A stretch of DNA of 61,958 bases from Oscillospiraceae bacterium (lineage in GTDB: Bacteria > Bacillota > Clostridia > Oscillospirales > Oscillospiraceae). The position numbers were made by a program, and so were the translations under genes. Under the pieces are notes generated by a model. The model ran no database searches. It worked only from the letters and a program-made list of their open reading frames with translations, and had not been told where the DNA came from. This document shows positions 61,553 to 61,958 of this stretch, one piece after another (the stretch's first letter is position 1; each line of letters begins with the position of its first letter). Where the stretch lies: positions 1 to 61,958 of the forward strand of contig JAEETX010000005.1 in the NCBI GenBank assembly GCA_016286665.1. Direction: 5' to 3'.

Positions 61553-61958
61553 ATGTCCATCCTGTCCATTGAGAACCTAAGTTACACCTATCCCGGCGGG
61601 CAGAAGGCCGTGCTGCGCTCCGTCAGCGCCGAATTCGAAGCCGGGAAGATGTACGCCATCACCGGCCCCAGCGGCAGCGGCAAGTCTACCCTCCTGAGCC
61701 TCCTGGCGGGGATGGAGACCCCCACGGAAGGGGGGATCGTCTGCGAGGGGGAGTCATTGGCCGACATGGACCTGGACGCCTATCGCCGGGAGAAGATCGC
61801 CTTTGTCTTCCAGGCCTACCAGCTGCTGCCTCTGCTGACGGCGCGGGAAAACGTGTGCCTGCCCATGGAGATGCAGGGCGCGCCCACGGCGGAAGCTGCG
61901 GAGCGGGCGGACGCCCTCCTGCTGAGCGTAGGCCTGCCGGACACCCTGCACAAGCGCT
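61553..61958 (+). CDS. ABC transporter ATPase, MacB/LolD type (3' partial)
   Basis: 135 codons are visible before the window ends. Walker A is GPSGSGKST and the Q-loop FVFQAYQLLPLLTARENV, typical of the MacB/LolD/FtsE group that works with FtsX-like permeases. It starts 16 bases after the permease stop with GGGAG upstream. The signature and Walker B lie beyond the window. Confidence 0.9.
   Translation, partial: MSILSIENLSYTYPGGQKAVLRSVSAEFEAGKMYAITGPSGSGKSTLLSLLAGMETPTEGGIVCEGESLADMDLDAYRREKIAFVFQAYQLLPLLTARENVCLPMEMQGAPTAEAAERADALLLSVGLPDTLHKR

Overview
The window is GC-rich (about 60-65% in most genes) and densely coded. It looks like a strictly anaerobic Clostridia chromosome, probably Oscillospiraceae-like; this is inferred from content, not from a marker gene. 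Supporting features are a glmS-type ribozyme, a SAM-I riboswitch, S-layer homology (SLH) repeats, a flavodiiron/rubredoxin/ferredoxin oxygen-defence operon, a tripartite tricarboxylate transporter, ECF-type BioY, and frequent GTG/TTG starts with strong Shine-Dalgarno sites. No tRNA, rRNA, CRISPR, phage or insertion-sequence gene was recognised.

Layout. 1-1463: end of a sugar isomerase operon. 1830-4357: small DUF6110-like protein and a P1B-type metal ATPase under a promoter holding a CsoR-like palindrome. 4581-10478: methyltransferase plus five-gene nickel/peptide ABC transporter. 10523-12192 (-): ArnC-like glycosyltransferase with two SMR-type flippase subunits. 12402-16751: ATP-grasp ligase with tctCBA. 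16850-18768 (-): rfbB-rfbA. 19003-24811: nucleoside hydrolase, YfhO-like membrane protein, wecE/rffA aminotransferase and a helix-turn-helix protein fused to an RfbA-like domain. 25026-29054: YbaK, a GGDEF protein and small genes. 29120-31821: flavodiiron protein, rubredoxin and ferredoxin-like proteins. 31879-37954: tryptophan attenuator, TrpB2-type tryptophan synthase beta, sodium symporter, aryl-CoA ligase, ACT protein and pyridoxal kinase. 38002-42369: membrane-tethered regulator, CotH-SLH surface protein, Cys-rich membrane protein. 42394-45606: metY with twin operator repeats, bioY, then nagB behind a glmS ribozyme. 45678-53167 (-): zur-znuACB, an ABC-2 exporter, an alanine-racemase-like protein and mutL. 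53277-57206: SAM-I riboswitch, ahcY, metK and a SAH/MTA deaminase. 57390-end: XRE regulator, large FtsX-like permease and its ATPase (cut by the window end).

How it fits together. Three loci (rfbAB, wecE, and the ArnC-like/SMR/YfhO membrane genes) suggest synthesis of an amino-deoxy sugar such as dTDP-Fuc4N and its lipid-linked transfer to an envelope polymer. Two loci handle sulfur and methyl-group metabolism (metY; ahcY-metK-mtaD). The most striking signals are RNA-level controls: a GlcN6P-sensing ribozyme in front of nagB instead of glmS, and a textbook Trp-codon attenuator in front of a stand-alone TrpB2 gene grouped with aryl-acid activation genes.
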